The translations under genes were made by a program, and so were the position numbers. Shown in pieces: positions 45,286 through 54,389 of a stretch of 64,000 bases of DNA (within the stretch, counting starts at the first letter, position 1; every line of letters begins with the position of its first letter). Under the pieces are notes generated by a model. It searched no databases. It was not told the DNA's origin and saw nothing but the letters and a program-made list of their open reading frames with translations. Source of the DNA: Pirellulales bacterium (GTDB lineage Bacteria; Planctomycetota; Planctomycetia; Pirellulales; JAEUIK01); the NCBI GenBank assembly GCA_019636335.1, contig JAHBXR010000009.1:124001-188000 (forward strand), in the 5' to 3' direction.

Positions 45286-45978
45286 TTACCTGGTCGGGGG
45301 GTCGACGACTTCGCCACGCAGACGGATGTCGTCCCAGTCGGTGGTGTCGTCGAAGGAACCGATCCCCACTTGTCCCCAGGTGAAATGTTTGTCGGTGGCG
45401 GTCATCACCGGGTGTTCGAGGTCGTCGAAGTAGACCTTGATCGAGCCATCCTTCACGGTGCGCTCGATGCGCACCGCGTGCCATTCATCGTCCCAGGGGG
45501 TGCCCTCGGTACTGGTGGTCGAGATCTTCACGCGCGGGGCATCATTCACCAGAAAGATCTGGTTGGCGTGGTCGTCGGCCTGCTTCCCCAGGTGAACGTA
45601 ATAGAAGTGGGCGGGATCCTGGTAGCCGAAGAAGAGGCACGCGTCGCGATGACCGTAGTCGCGCACGGTGCTGCGCACCTTGGCGTCGAGCGTGAAATCG
45701 CCCACGACGGCCTCCTTGAAGAGCGCGATGTTGAGCGGGCTGCGGTGGGGCGGCTGGTACTTGCTCGCCCGCCCCTGGCGATAGACTTTGCTCGAACCGC
45801 TATCAAAAACCTCCCAGGCCGCCGGATCGGTTGGCTGCCAGCGATCGGCCCCCTGCTCAAAGTTCTCTTCAAAGACGAGCGGCAGCTCGGTAGCGCTGGC
45901 ACGAGCAGGCGTTAACGGTAGCGAGGCGGTCGCCACGAGCATCCCAGCAATCGCGATACGGAGGCCTCGAAGATTCAA
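45286..45978 (-). CDS. Exported LamG/DUF1080-like (concanavalin-type) protein
   Basis: This is a beta-sandwich protein of about 230 residues. FEENFEQGADRWQPTDPAAW starts the domain, followed by GDFTLDAKVRSTVRDYGHRDACLFFGYQ and WHAVRIERTVKDGSIKVYFDD, patterns of 3-keto-disaccharide hydrolase (DUF1080)/LamG-type folds. A TTG at 45978 gives a clean signal peptide (LNLRGLRIAIAGMLVATASL, cleavage near ARASA). The ATG at 46116 would place 46 odd residues before it and the ATG at 45942 would lose the positive n-region. The start is therefore uncertain, the domain is not. Carbohydrate binding or hydrolysis in the periplasm is inferred. Confidence 0.72.
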   Translation of the reverse strand: MNLRGLRIAIAGMLVATASLPLTPARASATELPLVFEENFEQGADRWQPTDPAAWEVFDSGSSKVYRQGRASKYQPPHRSPLNIALFKEAVVGDFTLDAKVRSTVRDYGHRDACLFFGYQDPAHFYYVHLGKQADDHANQIFLVNDAPRVKISTTSTEGTPWDDEWHAVRIERTVKDGSIKVYFDDLEHPVMTATDKHFTWGQVGIGSFDDTTDWDDIRLRGEVVDPPTR

Positions 45979-46150
45979 CCTGAGTGGCCCTGCTGGCTTG
46001 CCCAGCACGGTTGGCTCGACTCTCCCACGGCTGGGCGTGCCAGCAGTGCCGCACGAGATGACGTTCCAAGATGAAATCGAGCGCGAAGCCAAGCTCCAGG
46101 GTCGAATCACTTGCATGCTCCACTCCTCTGGTTGCGAGATGGACTGGGCG

Positions 46151-47026
46151 CTACTCGATCACCTTAGTGAGGGGATACTCGACGATTCCGCCGGCGCCGG
46201 CCGCTTTCAGCTTGGGAATGATGTGACGCACGACCGACTCGTCGAGCACGGTGATCACGTCGACCCAATTATCGTCGGCCAGGCTCGACACAGTGGGCCG
46301 CTGCAGGGCGGGCAGCAGCGAGAGGACGCGCGACAGCGAGGCGCGCGGCACGTTCATCATCAACCCCACCTTGCCGTCGGCGGCCATGGCCCCGCGAAGC
46401 ATGAGGACGACGTCGTCGATCTTCTGCTTCTTCCAGGGATCGGCGTATGCCTCTTTGTTGGCGATGAAACGCGTCGTGCTCTGCAGTACTTCGGCCACGA
46501 TGCGCAGTTGGTTCGCCCGTAGCGAGCTGCCGGTCTCGGTGACTTCCACGATCGCATCGGCCAGCTTCGGCGGTTTGACCTCGGTGGCGCCCCAACTGAA
46601 TTCGATGCGCGCCTCGACGCCGTGCCGGGCGAGAAAGCTCTTGGTTAGGCCGACGGCTTCCGTGGCGATGCGCTTGCCGGCCAGGTCCTCGACCTTTTGC
46701 ACCGGAGAGCTTTCGGGGACGCACAACACCCAGCGGACCGGACGACGGCTGACTTTCGAAAAAACCAACTCCGCCACCTCGTGGACGTCGGCGCCGGTCT
46801 CGACGATCCAGTCGTGGCCGGTCAGGCCCGCGTCGAGCACGCCGTCTTGCACGTAGCGGGCCATTTCCTGGGCACGGATCAGCATGCACTCGATCTCATC
46901 GTCGTCGATGCCCGGGTAGTAGCTGCGCGAACTGAAAGAGATCTTGTAACCGGCGCGGCGAAACAACTCGGCGGTCGCTTCTTGCAGGCTACCGGAGGGA
47001 ATACCCAAGCGAAGGATCTGGCTCAT
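46151..47026 (-). CDS. hisG: ATP phosphoribosyltransferase, long form
   Basis: This is the first enzyme of histidine synthesis (ATP + PRPP). The 291 residues are those of the long, self-regulated form. Catalytic-domain segments are [23 protein letters not shown], and [14 protein letters not shown], the PRPP loop. The C-terminal third, ending [16 protein letters not shown], is the ACT-like histidine-binding domain, so no hisZ is needed. It follows hisI by about 93 bp on the same strand; other his genes are not in the window. Confidence 0.96.
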   Translation of the reverse strand: MSQILRLGIPSGSLQEATAELFRRAGYKISFSSRSYYPGIDDDEIECMLIRAQEMARYVQDGVLDAGLTGHDWIVETGADVHEVAELVFSKVSRRPVRWVLCVPESSPVQKVEDLAGKRIATEAVGLTKSFLARHGVEARIEFSWGATEVKPPKLADAIVEVTETGSSLRANQLRIVAEVLQSTTRFIANKEAYADPWKKQKIDDVVLMLRGAMAADGKVGLMMNVPRASLSRVLSLLPALQRPTVSSLADDNWVDVITVLDESVVRHIIPKLKAAGAGGIVEYPLTKVIE

Positions 47027-47030
47027 GGGA

Positions 47031-47123
47031 GTGGTCAGTGGTTAGGGGTCAGTGGGCAGTGGTTAGTGGACAGGGGATTCGATGCCACTCGCTGACCCCT
47101 GGCCAGTAGCCCCTGATCACTAC
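47031..47123. repeat. GTCAGTGG-type repeat array between hisI and hisG (includes copy 2 of the CAGT-CCCCTGA repeat)
   Basis: From 47031 to 47076 the + strand reads as imperfect copies of GGTCAGTGGTTAG. From 47086 to 47123 it reads as the complement type (CCACTCGCTGACCCCTGGCC, then AGTAGCCCCTGATCACTAC), so the two halves form an imperfect inverted repeat. The array fills the whole gap and runs into the hisI stop codon. The second half matches 21119-21141. Confidence 0.65.
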
Positions 47124-47512
47124 TTCTTGTAGACGGTGGCGGGGTCGAAGACGCGCTGGCCTACTTCCCGCAGGCCGTCGGGCGTGACTTGCCGGTAGAA
47201 GCAACTGCGGAAGCCGGTGTGGCAGGCGGCGTCGCCGATCTGGTGGACTTTGAGCAGGATGGTATCGGCGTCGCAATCGAGATAGATGCCGCGCACCTCC
47301 TGCACGTTGCCGCTTTCTTCTCCCTTGCGCCAGAGCTTGTTGCGGCTGCGGCTGAAGTAAACGGCGCGGCCGGTGGCGAGGGTCTCGGCGTAGCTCTCGG
47401 CGTTCATGTACGCCATCATCAGCACGTCGCCCGTGGCGGCATCCTGTGCAATCGCGGGGAGCAGGCCGTCTCCTTTGGCAAAGTCGGGGGCATTGGTCGG
47501 TTGGTCGCTCAA
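47120..47512 (-). CDS. hisI: Phosphoribosyl-AMP cyclohydrolase
   Basis: This third-step histidine enzyme opens the adenine ring of PR-AMP. Zn and Mg sites are present: [25 protein letters not shown] and [15 protein letters not shown]. There is no fused HisE (PR-ATP pyrophosphohydrolase) domain. No ATG exists at a sensible place. TTG 47512 has GGAGA nine bases upstream and gives 130 residues starting just before the conserved [14 protein letters not shown]; a TTG at 47545 is less likely. It is read before hisG. Confidence 0.93.
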   Translation of the reverse strand: MSDQPTNAPDFAKGDGLLPAIAQDAATGDVLMMAYMNAESYAETLATGRAVYFSRSRNKLWRKGEESGNVQEVRGIYLDCDADTILLKVHQIGDAACHTGFRSCFYRQVTPDGLREVGQRVFDPATVYKK

Positions 47513-48034
47513 GGAAGGAGATCTCCGGCGCGGGTCTGGGGGCAATGGCCGAGGGGGGTACGAAGAACGCGGCGAACGCGGCCGCCCCTCGGACGATGGT
47601 CCGGCGCGCCGGCGAGGGGTTCACCAGCACGCTCGAAACGATCAGCATAATCGGCGCACCGGCGCCGTGCCAGGGTCAGGCCGGCGGCGACAAATGCCCG
47701 AATAACGGGCCAGGATGCCTTGCGCCGGGGGGTGGTGTGGCAGCCGGCAGGTCGTATCGATGGTGCGCGTTGCCGGGACCGAGGGGCCGGCCTTTGCCGG
47801 CGAGCGTTTCATCTCCAACCCAGCCGGAATGACCGTCCGGTTTGGCACTCTACGCGCAACAGGCGTCTGGGGGGCAATTCTTGAGTGCGCACGCTGTCCG
47901 GTCGATCAATTAGGGCAAGGGTTGCCTTCCCATCCCGTTGGTGAGCCCTGGTACGACTCTGCCGAACGCCCCCCGTTCTGGCCTGCCCCAGACAAGAAAA
48001 CCTCCCGCCCGCGGAATAAAAGGAACTGGTCCCC
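47513..48034. other. Divergent gap between hisI and the GT2 gene
   Basis: About 520 bp with no supportable gene. Short frames on both strands are Gly/Arg/Pro-rich and lack ribosome sites. It should hold the promoters of the his genes (minus) and of the glycosyltransferase (plus), but no clear hexamer pairs were found. Confidence 0.4.
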
Positions 48035-48730
48035 GTGCAACGCTCGATCACGTTTTGCCTGCCCGTCTACAACGAGCAGACCACCCTGGCGACGACCGTC
48101 GCCGAAATCCTGGAAGTCCTCCCCGAGATCGCCAGCCGCTTCGAGCTATTGATCGTGGACGACGGCTCGACCGACGCCACGCCCGAGCTGGCCAGCGACC
48201 TGGCCGAGCACTACCCGCAGTTGCGGTTGCTGCATCACGGCCGACGCCAAGGCACGCGTGCAGCGCTGGCGCGCGGCGTGCGCGAGGCGCGGGGCGAGAT
48301 CGTGCTCGTCCGCGAACAAGACTGCGCGCCCGGCATCGACGACGTGATGCGGGCATGGCAGCGCATCGACAGCTCGACGCACCGCATTCCCACGCTGCCG
48401 ATCCTCGAAGACTCGAGCGTCCAGACCTGGGTGCAGAAGGCGATTGCCTGGGGTCAGCGCCGCGAGCGCCGCTCCGGGCAGCGCGAGAACGAGATGCTGG
48501 CCGCGGCCTTCCAGCAATCGGCCGGCAGCGACTGGCGCTGGGCCGATCGCGAGACGCTCGCCGCGCGTTTGACCGGCGAGGTGGTGGACCTGTGGAACGA
48601 TCACGCCCTCGAGCTCGCGCCCGGACTGCGCCGCGACCTCCCCTCGCGCGCCGCGCAAGGTCGTGTGGCGCCCCAGCCTCGTCGTCCGGCGTTCCTCGAC
48701 AAGGTGCGCGACTTCGCCACGGGCGAGTAA
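48035..48730 (+). CDS. GT2-family glycosyltransferase-like protein, possibly inactive
   Basis: This 231-residue protein starts with a normal GT-A fold: ITFCLPVYNEQTTLATTVAE and LLIVDDGSTDATPEL (nucleotide-binding Asp). The strand that should end in the metal-binding DxD reads EIVLVREQDCAPG, so the DxD is lost or altered. After about residue 115 the usual acceptor half and membrane helices are missing and are replaced by a short Arg-rich region. It may be a degenerate or regulatory relative rather than a working transferase. A strong terminator follows. Confidence 0.75.
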   Translation: MQRSITFCLPVYNEQTTLATTVAEILEVLPEIASRFELLIVDDGSTDATPELASDLAEHYPQLRLLHHGRRQGTRAALARGVREARGEIVLVREQDCAPGIDDVMRAWQRIDSSTHRIPTLPILEDSSVQTWVQKAIAWGQRRERRSGQRENEMLAAAFQQSAGSDWRWADRETLAARLTGEVVDLWNDHALELAPGLRRDLPSRAAQGRVAPQPRRPAFLDKVRDFATGE

Positions 48731-48784
48731 GTCTCGCCGCGCGAAGACTGCACCTGCTGTCATACGCGGGCTAAGCAATCACTC

Positions 48785-48818
48785 AACGGCCATCGTGCGA
48801 ATATGCACGATGGCCGTT
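48785..48818 (+). terminator. Strong hairpin terminator after the GT2 gene
   Basis: AACGGCCATCGTGC and GCACGATGGCCGTT form a perfect 14-bp stem around GAATAT. A TTTTTTT run occurs only 15 bases later (about 48834-48840), so it is terminator-like but not of the tight textbook form. Confidence 0.7.
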
Positions 48819-48840
48819 TCGCTTCACGCATACTTTTTTT

Positions 48841-49780
48841 GCGAACCCACAAGGGTGTAAACCCTTCTGAGCGCTTTTGCCGAGGCGCGCCAGCAACGTC
48901 CTAGAGCTGGGGGGAAAACCCCAAGTGTCCAGTGCCGCGGCAAGCGTGGAGTCGCGAGTTTTTTTCGAGCGGCAGGCCAGGGCGCTCGACGTGCGCGGCC
49001 ACCTCGATTTGCCGGCCGACGCTGCGCGGCGTGCCCCTCGCATCGTTCTTGGTTGATGTGAAGCGGGCAAACGCACCCGGCTGGGACCTCGCTCGGCGCG
49101 GTAGAGCGGCGAACTGAAAAGAGGTCTTGACAGGGGATGCGTATTCCGTGGAACAAGCCACTTGTCTCGCCCATTTTCGCTGCCTATGATGAGGCTGTTC
49201 CAAAGCTGGCGAACGATTTTTGTTCTTATCAGCGTAAAGCGGGTGTCGCTTTAAGCCAGCGGGTCAGACGAAAGATGAATCTCGCGATCGAGGCAAGCGA
49301 TCGAGAGATGCGGTTCACGCGTGATAACGGTTCGCGCGAGGATGTAGAACGCGGTCTGACAGTGGGGGAAAACTCCGCCATTCGTTGAATGGGTTGTGCG
49401 CTTTCGCAGGGGCGAAAGTGCGCGAACTACCGTGCCGGCGGAAGCCTGGCACGCGGCCTGTTCAGCGAGCCCGCGCCCATCTTCCTGGCACTTGCCGTTC
49501 TGACGCGTTGTTCCGTGACGACGATCGATGTTTGACGACGGTGGCGTACGTCCGTCTCACATCTCTTGACGGATAAGCAGGAACAACAACCCAAACCAGA
49601 CGACAGCCGGCGTCGCCCTTTTTCACGCGATGCTCGTGCTCCGTGCCCTGTTGCGCACGTGGCGCGAGCCGATCGCGGGCCGCGATGCTGGTTCGACAAA
49701 CCAGTGCATTCTCATCGCTACGTCATCTCATCATTTATTGGAGGGGCCACGTCGTGACGCGGCCCGGGAGGGAACGGAAC
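48841..49780. other. About 0.95 kb without a convincing gene
   Basis: No frame here has both protein-like composition and a ribosome site; 49137-49388 (83 codons) is the best but unconvincing. A TTGACA at 49127-49132 has no good -10. GCGCTTTCGC and GCGAAAGTGCGC form a hairpin near 49397-49424. The stretch ends in AT-rich sequence just before the XRE gene. It could hold an RNA gene or a decayed gene. Confidence 0.45.
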
Positions 49781-50305
49781 ATGAGCTCGGCTGCCTATCA
49801 CCCGGTTCCGATCAGGGACGTTGACGAGGTGGTGCCCACCGACAGCCCCCAAGGTCGTCGGCTGCACCGCATTCGTGAGGTCCGTCGTCAGCAGGGCGTG
49901 AGCCTGCGACGAGTCGCCCGCGCGCTGAAGGTCGACTACGACACCGTCCGCGATCAGGAAGAGGAAACGACCGATCTGCCGTTGAGCCTCGTGTATCAAT
50001 GGCAGAAGGTGCTCGACGTGCCGGTGGGCGATTTGCTCATCGACAGCGAAGCACCCCTTTCGACGCCGGTCATGCAGCGTGCGCGGCTGGTGAAGTTGAT
50101 GAAGACGGCCCAGGCGATCATGGAGAAGGCTGAAACGCCCCCCATTCGTCGCATGGCCGAAACGCTGATCACGCAGCTCTGCGAGATCATGCCCGAGTTG
50201 AAGGACGTCAGCCCCTGGCACGCCGTGGGGCAGCGTCGCACGTTGAACGAATATGGCCGCGTCGTCGAGCGCCGTCTGACCGACGGCGTGTGGCGCGACC
50301 TGTAA
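49781..50305 (+). CDS. XRE-type helix-turn-helix regulator
   Basis: This 174-residue protein has an HTH at about residues 22-80: RLHRIREVRRQQGVSLRRVA, then RALKVDYDTVRDQEEETTDL. The next segment, LVYQWQKVLDVPVGDLLID, is the usual XRE end. The C-terminal half is helical and has a conserved-looking EIMPELKDVSPWHAVGQRR. ATG 49781 follows GGAGGG at 49767-49772. A GTG at 49754 with TTGGAGG at 49738 is a real alternative that adds nine residues. It is transcribed alone after a long leader and is probably a global or housekeeping regulator. Confidence 0.82.
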   Translation: MSSAAYHPVPIRDVDEVVPTDSPQGRRLHRIREVRRQQGVSLRRVARALKVDYDTVRDQEEETTDLPLSLVYQWQKVLDVPVGDLLIDSEAPLSTPVMQRARLVKLMKTAQAIMEKAETPPIRRMAETLITQLCEIMPELKDVSPWHAVGQRRTLNEYGRVVERRLTDGVWRDL

Positions 50306-50671
50306 ACGTCGTTGCTCGAGGTACGAGAGTCCCCCGCGGGCCATAGCACCCTGACGGACATCTCCTGAAGGTGCGAGGGACGCGCGAGCGCCGTGGGCTG
50401 TGTCTTCGCGAACTACGCGAGGCGCGGCCCGCGGCGCTACGCGAGCCCCATCTCTTCGCCGATCGCTCAGCGGGGCTTTTCAAGCACCGCCGATCGCACG
50501 TTCGTGCGTAATTCTTTTTGTTATCCGCGCCGTCGTTGTAATCGCTAAAGTCTCGCCGGGCGGTCCGTCGAATCATTCTTGAAACGGGGGCAGCTTTTTC
50601 TCGCGACGCCGCACCAACGACGCCCTACCTCGTCCGGTTTTCAACCCGATTCTCGTGGGAGCGATCTTTCT
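50306..50671. other. Gap between XRE regulator and outer-membrane protein
   Basis: This 366-bp stretch holds no supportable gene or clear hairpin. GGGAG at about 50657 serves the following gene. Confidence 0.4.
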
Positions 50672-51646
50672 ATGACCGGCTTACGCTCTTGCCTCGTGCT
50701 GGGATTGCTATCGCTGGCCCTGCCAGCACGGGCTCAGGACGAGGTGATCGACCTGTCGCAACCGTTGTCGGTCCGCTCGCCCGACAAGGTCTTCAGCCAC
50801 GGCGTGGTGGCAACGGGAAAATGCTGCGCCGAGGAGTGTTGCTGCCGCGACTGCTGGTTCCAGCCCGGCTGGTTCGTTGGCCTGGGGGGGAGCTTCAACT
50901 CGGTGCGCGTGGATCAGACGTTCTCGGGGACGGGCACGACGCACATCTACCAGGGCTCGCAACTGGTCGCCGTGGGAGCCGCCGGCGGTCCCGCACCCAC
51001 GTTCCGCGATACCGAGACGACCTTCGCCCCGGCGGTGCAGTTCGGCTACCTCAGCCAGGCCACCGACAGCGGATGGATGTGGGGGACGAAGTTCCTCTAC
51101 AAGTATCTGGGCGTGAGCTTCTCGGACAACAACGTCGATGCCCCGCAGGTGGGCGTCTTCACGGAGCTGTCCGACCCGACGAATCCGAGCACGTTCACCG
51201 GCAACGCCATCTCCGACTCGATTCAAACGTCGGTGAACCACCAGTTGGCGCTGGTACCCCTCATCGGGCGCACGGTGGGCCAGGGGCATCTTTATCTCGG
51301 CGGCGGACCGGTCGTCTTCCAGACCGACTCGCGGATGTACGGGCTGTACTCCTTTGCCGACATCAACGGCCAGCACACGGACATCGGCGGTCCGGCCGTG
51401 AATCTCTCGAGCTCGGATTGGATGTGGGGAGGCTTGTGGCAACTCGGCTACGCGTACTACTTGCGGCCGAGCTGCTTCATCGACTTCAGCTACGACTTTG
51501 CCGTGACGGGCAAGTACACGACGATCTACCCCATGCCGATCGCGAACACGCAGGGGGCCAACACCTACGAGACAATGATCGAGTATAAGAACGTGCAGCG
51601 CGTCTGGGCACAGTCGTTGACGATCACGTTCAACCTGACGTTCTAA
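50672..51646 (+). CDS. Outer-membrane beta-barrel protein
   Basis: This 324-residue protein has a signal peptide (MTGLRSCLVLGLLSLALPARA). A Cys-rich patch, CCAEECCCRDC, follows at about residues 52-62 and could be metal-binding or disulfide-linked. From there alternating strands (GWFVGLGGSFNSVRVDQTF, WMWGTKFLYKYLGVSF, GHLYLGGGPVVFQ, WQLGYAYYLRPSCFIDFSYDF) end in a C-terminal TITFNLTF, where a final Phe is the outer-membrane sorting signal. It resembles planctomycete barrel proteins of unknown cargo. ATG 50672 is set by the signal peptide. Confidence 0.85.
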   Translation: MTGLRSCLVLGLLSLALPARAQDEVIDLSQPLSVRSPDKVFSHGVVATGKCCAEECCCRDCWFQPGWFVGLGGSFNSVRVDQTFSGTGTTHIYQGSQLVAVGAAGGPAPTFRDTETTFAPAVQFGYLSQATDSGWMWGTKFLYKYLGVSFSDNNVDAPQVGVFTELSDPTNPSTFTGNAISDSIQTSVNHQLALVPLIGRTVGQGHLYLGGGPVVFQTDSRMYGLYSFADINGQHTDIGGPAVNLSSSDWMWGGLWQLGYAYYLRPSCFIDFSYDFAVTGKYTTIYPMPIANTQGANTYETMIEYKNVQRVWAQSLTITFNLTF

Positions 51647-51688
51647 GCGGCGCGCGCCTGGGAAAGGTTTCGCCGTTGGTCAACGTCG

Positions 51689-52558
51689 CTATTCTATTGC
51701 TCCGTGGGCGCGCAGGTACTGGTCCGCGCGAAAGTACCAGTTTCCGATAACGCCCTTGCCGGCGAGATCGCGAGCTTGAAGGTCGGCGCCTGCGGAAACT
51801 AGCAGCTTCACGCAATCCAGGGAGCATTGGGCCGCATGGTGCAGGGGGGTCTTGCCCTCGTGATCTTTCGAGTTCGGATCGGCGCCGGCGATGAGCAATT
51901 GATTCACGATCTTCGGCCAGGTGTAATGCACCGCCGCTGCGAGCAGGGTCAGGCCCTTCGCATTGCGCGTCTCGATGTCATTGCCCGCGGCCAGGTAGCG
52001 TTCCACCTCGGGGGCTCGACCGCGTTCGATCGCCAGGAAGATGGGAAGGGTTTCTTGCTCGTCGCGCAGGTCGTCGAAGTAGGTATCGTACATGAGCATC
52101 GACAGAAACTCGGTGAACGACTCGGCGACCCAATGGATGTTGTCTCCCTCGGCCTCTTCCGTGCCATCCCAGAAATAGACGTGGCCGAAGTTGGCTGTTC
52201 CGTCATCGACGTACAGCAAGATGGAATCCAGCCCACCGCAATTGGCGATCGTCAGATAACCGGCGGGGATCCGTCCCTCATAAAGGTTCGCATTCAGGGA
52301 GAGCGAGCCGCTCCCAAGTTCCTCGCCTGACTCACCCAGGAATTCAGAAACGCAAACGCCGTCCGACCAGCGATCGGTATCCGGAACGTAGAACATCACA
52401 GGCTTTTGAAACCAGCCGCCGTTGAAATGTAGCAAGAACTCCACATAGTCCGCCGGTAGTGAGAGTCCAAGCTTTGATTGTAACGTCTTCAGAGTCGCGC
52501 GCGTGAGCGGCGGATCGAGCGAGTCCTGCAATAGTTCAATAATAGCAAGTTGTTGCAT
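51689..52558 (-). CDS. SUKH (SMI1/KNR4) domain protein with ankyrin repeats, probable immunity protein
   Basis: This 289-residue protein has a SUKH domain at about residues 20-155: LGLSLPADYVEFLLHFNGGW is the characteristic start and IPAGYLTIANCGGLDSILLY the core strand. Three to four ankyrin repeats follow at about 165-285 (LPIFLAIERGRAPEVERYL, KGLTLLAAAVHYTWPKIV, GKTPLHHAAQCSLDCVKLL). SUKH proteins, and ankyrin proteins, are both known immunity proteins of polymorphic nuclease toxins; here they are fused. It begins 15 bp after the stop of the nuclease-like gene and is read with it. That it neutralises that gene's product is inferred from position and families. Confidence 0.85.
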   Translation of the reverse strand: MQQLAIIELLQDSLDPPLTRATLKTLQSKLGLSLPADYVEFLLHFNGGWFQKPVMFYVPDTDRWSDGVCVSEFLGESGEELGSGSLSLNANLYEGRIPAGYLTIANCGGLDSILLYVDDGTANFGHVYFWDGTEEAEGDNIHWVAESFTEFLSMLMYDTYFDDLRDEQETLPIFLAIERGRAPEVERYLAAGNDIETRNAKGLTLLAAAVHYTWPKIVNQLLIAGADPNSKDHEGKTPLHHAAQCSLDCVKLLVSAGADLQARDLAGKGVIGNWYFRADQYLRAHGAIE

Positions 52559-52573
52559 CGGAACTCGCCGTTT

Positions 52574-54238
52574 TCAGAGAATTGGCGTTTGTCGCGACCG
52601 ATTCTTTTGGCAGGCGTTCGTCAAACGTGCTCGCAGCGCCTTCTTCGCCTGTGACGCGGCGTTGTCAAAGTCTTGCTGACTGCCTCCCTGAGACTGTGAG
52701 TAGTTCGCGCCCTGCATGTCTTGTCTGAATTTATTTAATGCATCGGCGATTTCTTGCGCGTCCACGCGGCCATTTGTTTCAACCTCGTTGGTGACTTCGA
52801 TTTGTGCTGCTAGTTCCTTGAAGGCCTCGACCGTCTGTTCGCTGGCCTTCTGCCAGGCATCGGCAACAGGTTCGTTGGCATCTCGATACGCTTTCTCCAC
52901 CTTGGCATTTGCCTCGTCCGTGATTTGCTTTGCTAATTCGGTACCCAGATCATGGGCCGCGATGAGATCGCCCAGCAGTGGCGTCGCCCTGGCAATTGCT
53001 CCCGCCACTCCATGTGCCTCGGCATTCTCAGCGAAATCTAGGATTGCCAGTCCGGGGCCAATTAGTGGTATCACGCGACGCACGTTTCGTCCAATGAATG
53101 GCGTTAGACTTTTAGGTACAATCCCTGGTCTCATCTTCCTGGCAGCGCGAGCAAGTAAGGAGTTTCTTAACTTTATCCGCGAGAGTTCCTCTTTTGCAAA
53201 CTTCTTGACTGAGTCGACGTCGATATTCAGGCTGCGATAGATCTTGGCCGCTGCACTGGCGGAGCCTTCGTGAAACACCGTCCGATGAATCTCCGTAGGG
53301 ACCAATTGCATTTTTCCGATCAAGACCTTGGTTTTCTTTCCATCGAGCTCTACCGTTTCTTCAATCACGTTTCGCAAATCATGGTGAAACGTTGCGCCGG
53401 GTGGCAGCACCTTGCCAGGGTTGTTCTTATACCAAGCTTCTGTTGCATTCCTGATGTCAGCAATACGATCGCCTGTCAGCACAACGTGAGTTGGCTTTCC
53501 CGGTAGTTCGAAAGCATCCAGTATGGGCAGACCGTTCGAATACTTGATCTCACGAACGGTCTTGTTGCCGGCCTTGATTGGCGTCTTCAATTTGAACGTG
53601 CTCTTGCCCTTCTCCCCCGTCCAGGTTCCTTTCTCGTCCGATGGCAGGTACCAGCGCGAAGGGTCTGATTGCTCCGCAGACAGTCCGGGCGATGGCCGAG
53701 TGGCCTTTTCTGTTGCACGGGGTTTGGTCGAGCGGTTGCCTCGTCCTCGACCATTCGGCATGGCCATCGCCAACTCGACGGGTATTGCGCGATGACGGCC
53801 CGCGATAAAGGGGCCTTTCTCAATCGGATTGGGAAGCGGCGTCTTCCCGATAATCAGAGGCAAGGTTTTAAAGCCTGCGTTGGAGTCGGACGGATCGTCT
53901 GGATTCTCATCACGATCTCTGCCAAACCGCTTGCCAAGGGTAATACCCGCGGTGGAACCCTGGCCGTTCACCGCGGCAAACCAACCTGGATTCGGCGGTG
54001 TGCCCCGCCGTGGGTGCTTGCTGGGGTCCCAACGGACCTCGGTCAGTTCGACGACCTCCGCGAGCCAATGCTGAAGTGGCAGATTCGACTCAGCAGCGCA
54101 GGTAGCGACGTCCGCAGAGATCGCAGGCGCGTTTCCCAACATCGCCCGCGCGAACGCAGATGCTCCGGCGCGATCGTTCAAAGTGATTTGGTCGACGAAA
54201 GTAAGCGGCGAAGCCAGCAGCTCCCTGCGCGATTTCAT
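52574..54238 (-). CDS. Probable polymorphic-type toxin with internal WHH-like HNH/endonuclease VII nuclease
   Basis: This 554-residue protein has a nuclease motif at about residues 282-325: GATFHHD (H285, H286), then GKMQLVPTEIH (H318) and VFHEGSA (H323). This is the pattern of WHH/LHH-type HNH/EndoVII toxins, with Phe in place of Trp. Upstream, KHPRRGTPPNPGWF (about 74-87) resembles Pro/Gly linkers that precede toxin domains in other systems. After the nuclease comes a basic region, a hydrophobic Gly/Ala stretch (about 387-430) and a charged coiled segment. The nuclease is therefore central, not C-terminal as usual. ATG 54238 has AGGAAAG at good spacing. GC is visibly lower than in flanking genes. 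DNase or RNase activity is inferred. Confidence 0.75.
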   Translation of the reverse strand: MKSRRELLASPLTFVDQITLNDRAGASAFARAMLGNAPAISADVATCAAESNLPLQHWLAEVVELTEVRWDPSKHPRRGTPPNPGWFAAVNGQGSTAGITLGKRFGRDRDENPDDPSDSNAGFKTLPLIIGKTPLPNPIEKGPFIAGRHRAIPVELAMAMPNGRGRGNRSTKPRATEKATRPSPGLSAEQSDPSRWYLPSDEKGTWTGEKGKSTFKLKTPIKAGNKTVREIKYSNGLPILDAFELPGKPTHVVLTGDRIADIRNATEAWYKNNPGKVLPPGATFHHDLRNVIEETVELDGKKTKVLIGKMQLVPTEIHRTVFHEGSASAAAKIYRSLNIDVDSVKKFAKEELSRIKLRNSLLARAARKMRPGIVPKSLTPFIGRNVRRVIPLIGPGLAILDFAENAEAHGVAGAIARATPLLGDLIAAHDLGTELAKQITDEANAKVEKAYRDANEPVADAWQKASEQTVEAFKELAAQIEVTNEVETNGRVDAQEIADALNKFRQDMQGANYSQSQGGSQQDFDNAASQAKKALRARLTNACQKNRSRQTPIL

Positions 54239-54389
54239 GACAGCCTTTCCTGGATGGTGCCGCACGATCGAAATGAACGTGCCACCAGGAGGCTACGCAG
54301 AAGCGTGGCTCAATTACGAGATGAACTTACGCGCGATGTTGGATGAATCGTGCGTCAAGAGAAAGAACCAGGCCAACGCGAGAAGGGCG

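Noticed and set aside
49137..49388. An 83-codon + strand frame in the long gap
   Set aside because: No ribosome site and no protein-like pattern; kept only as a note on the gap.
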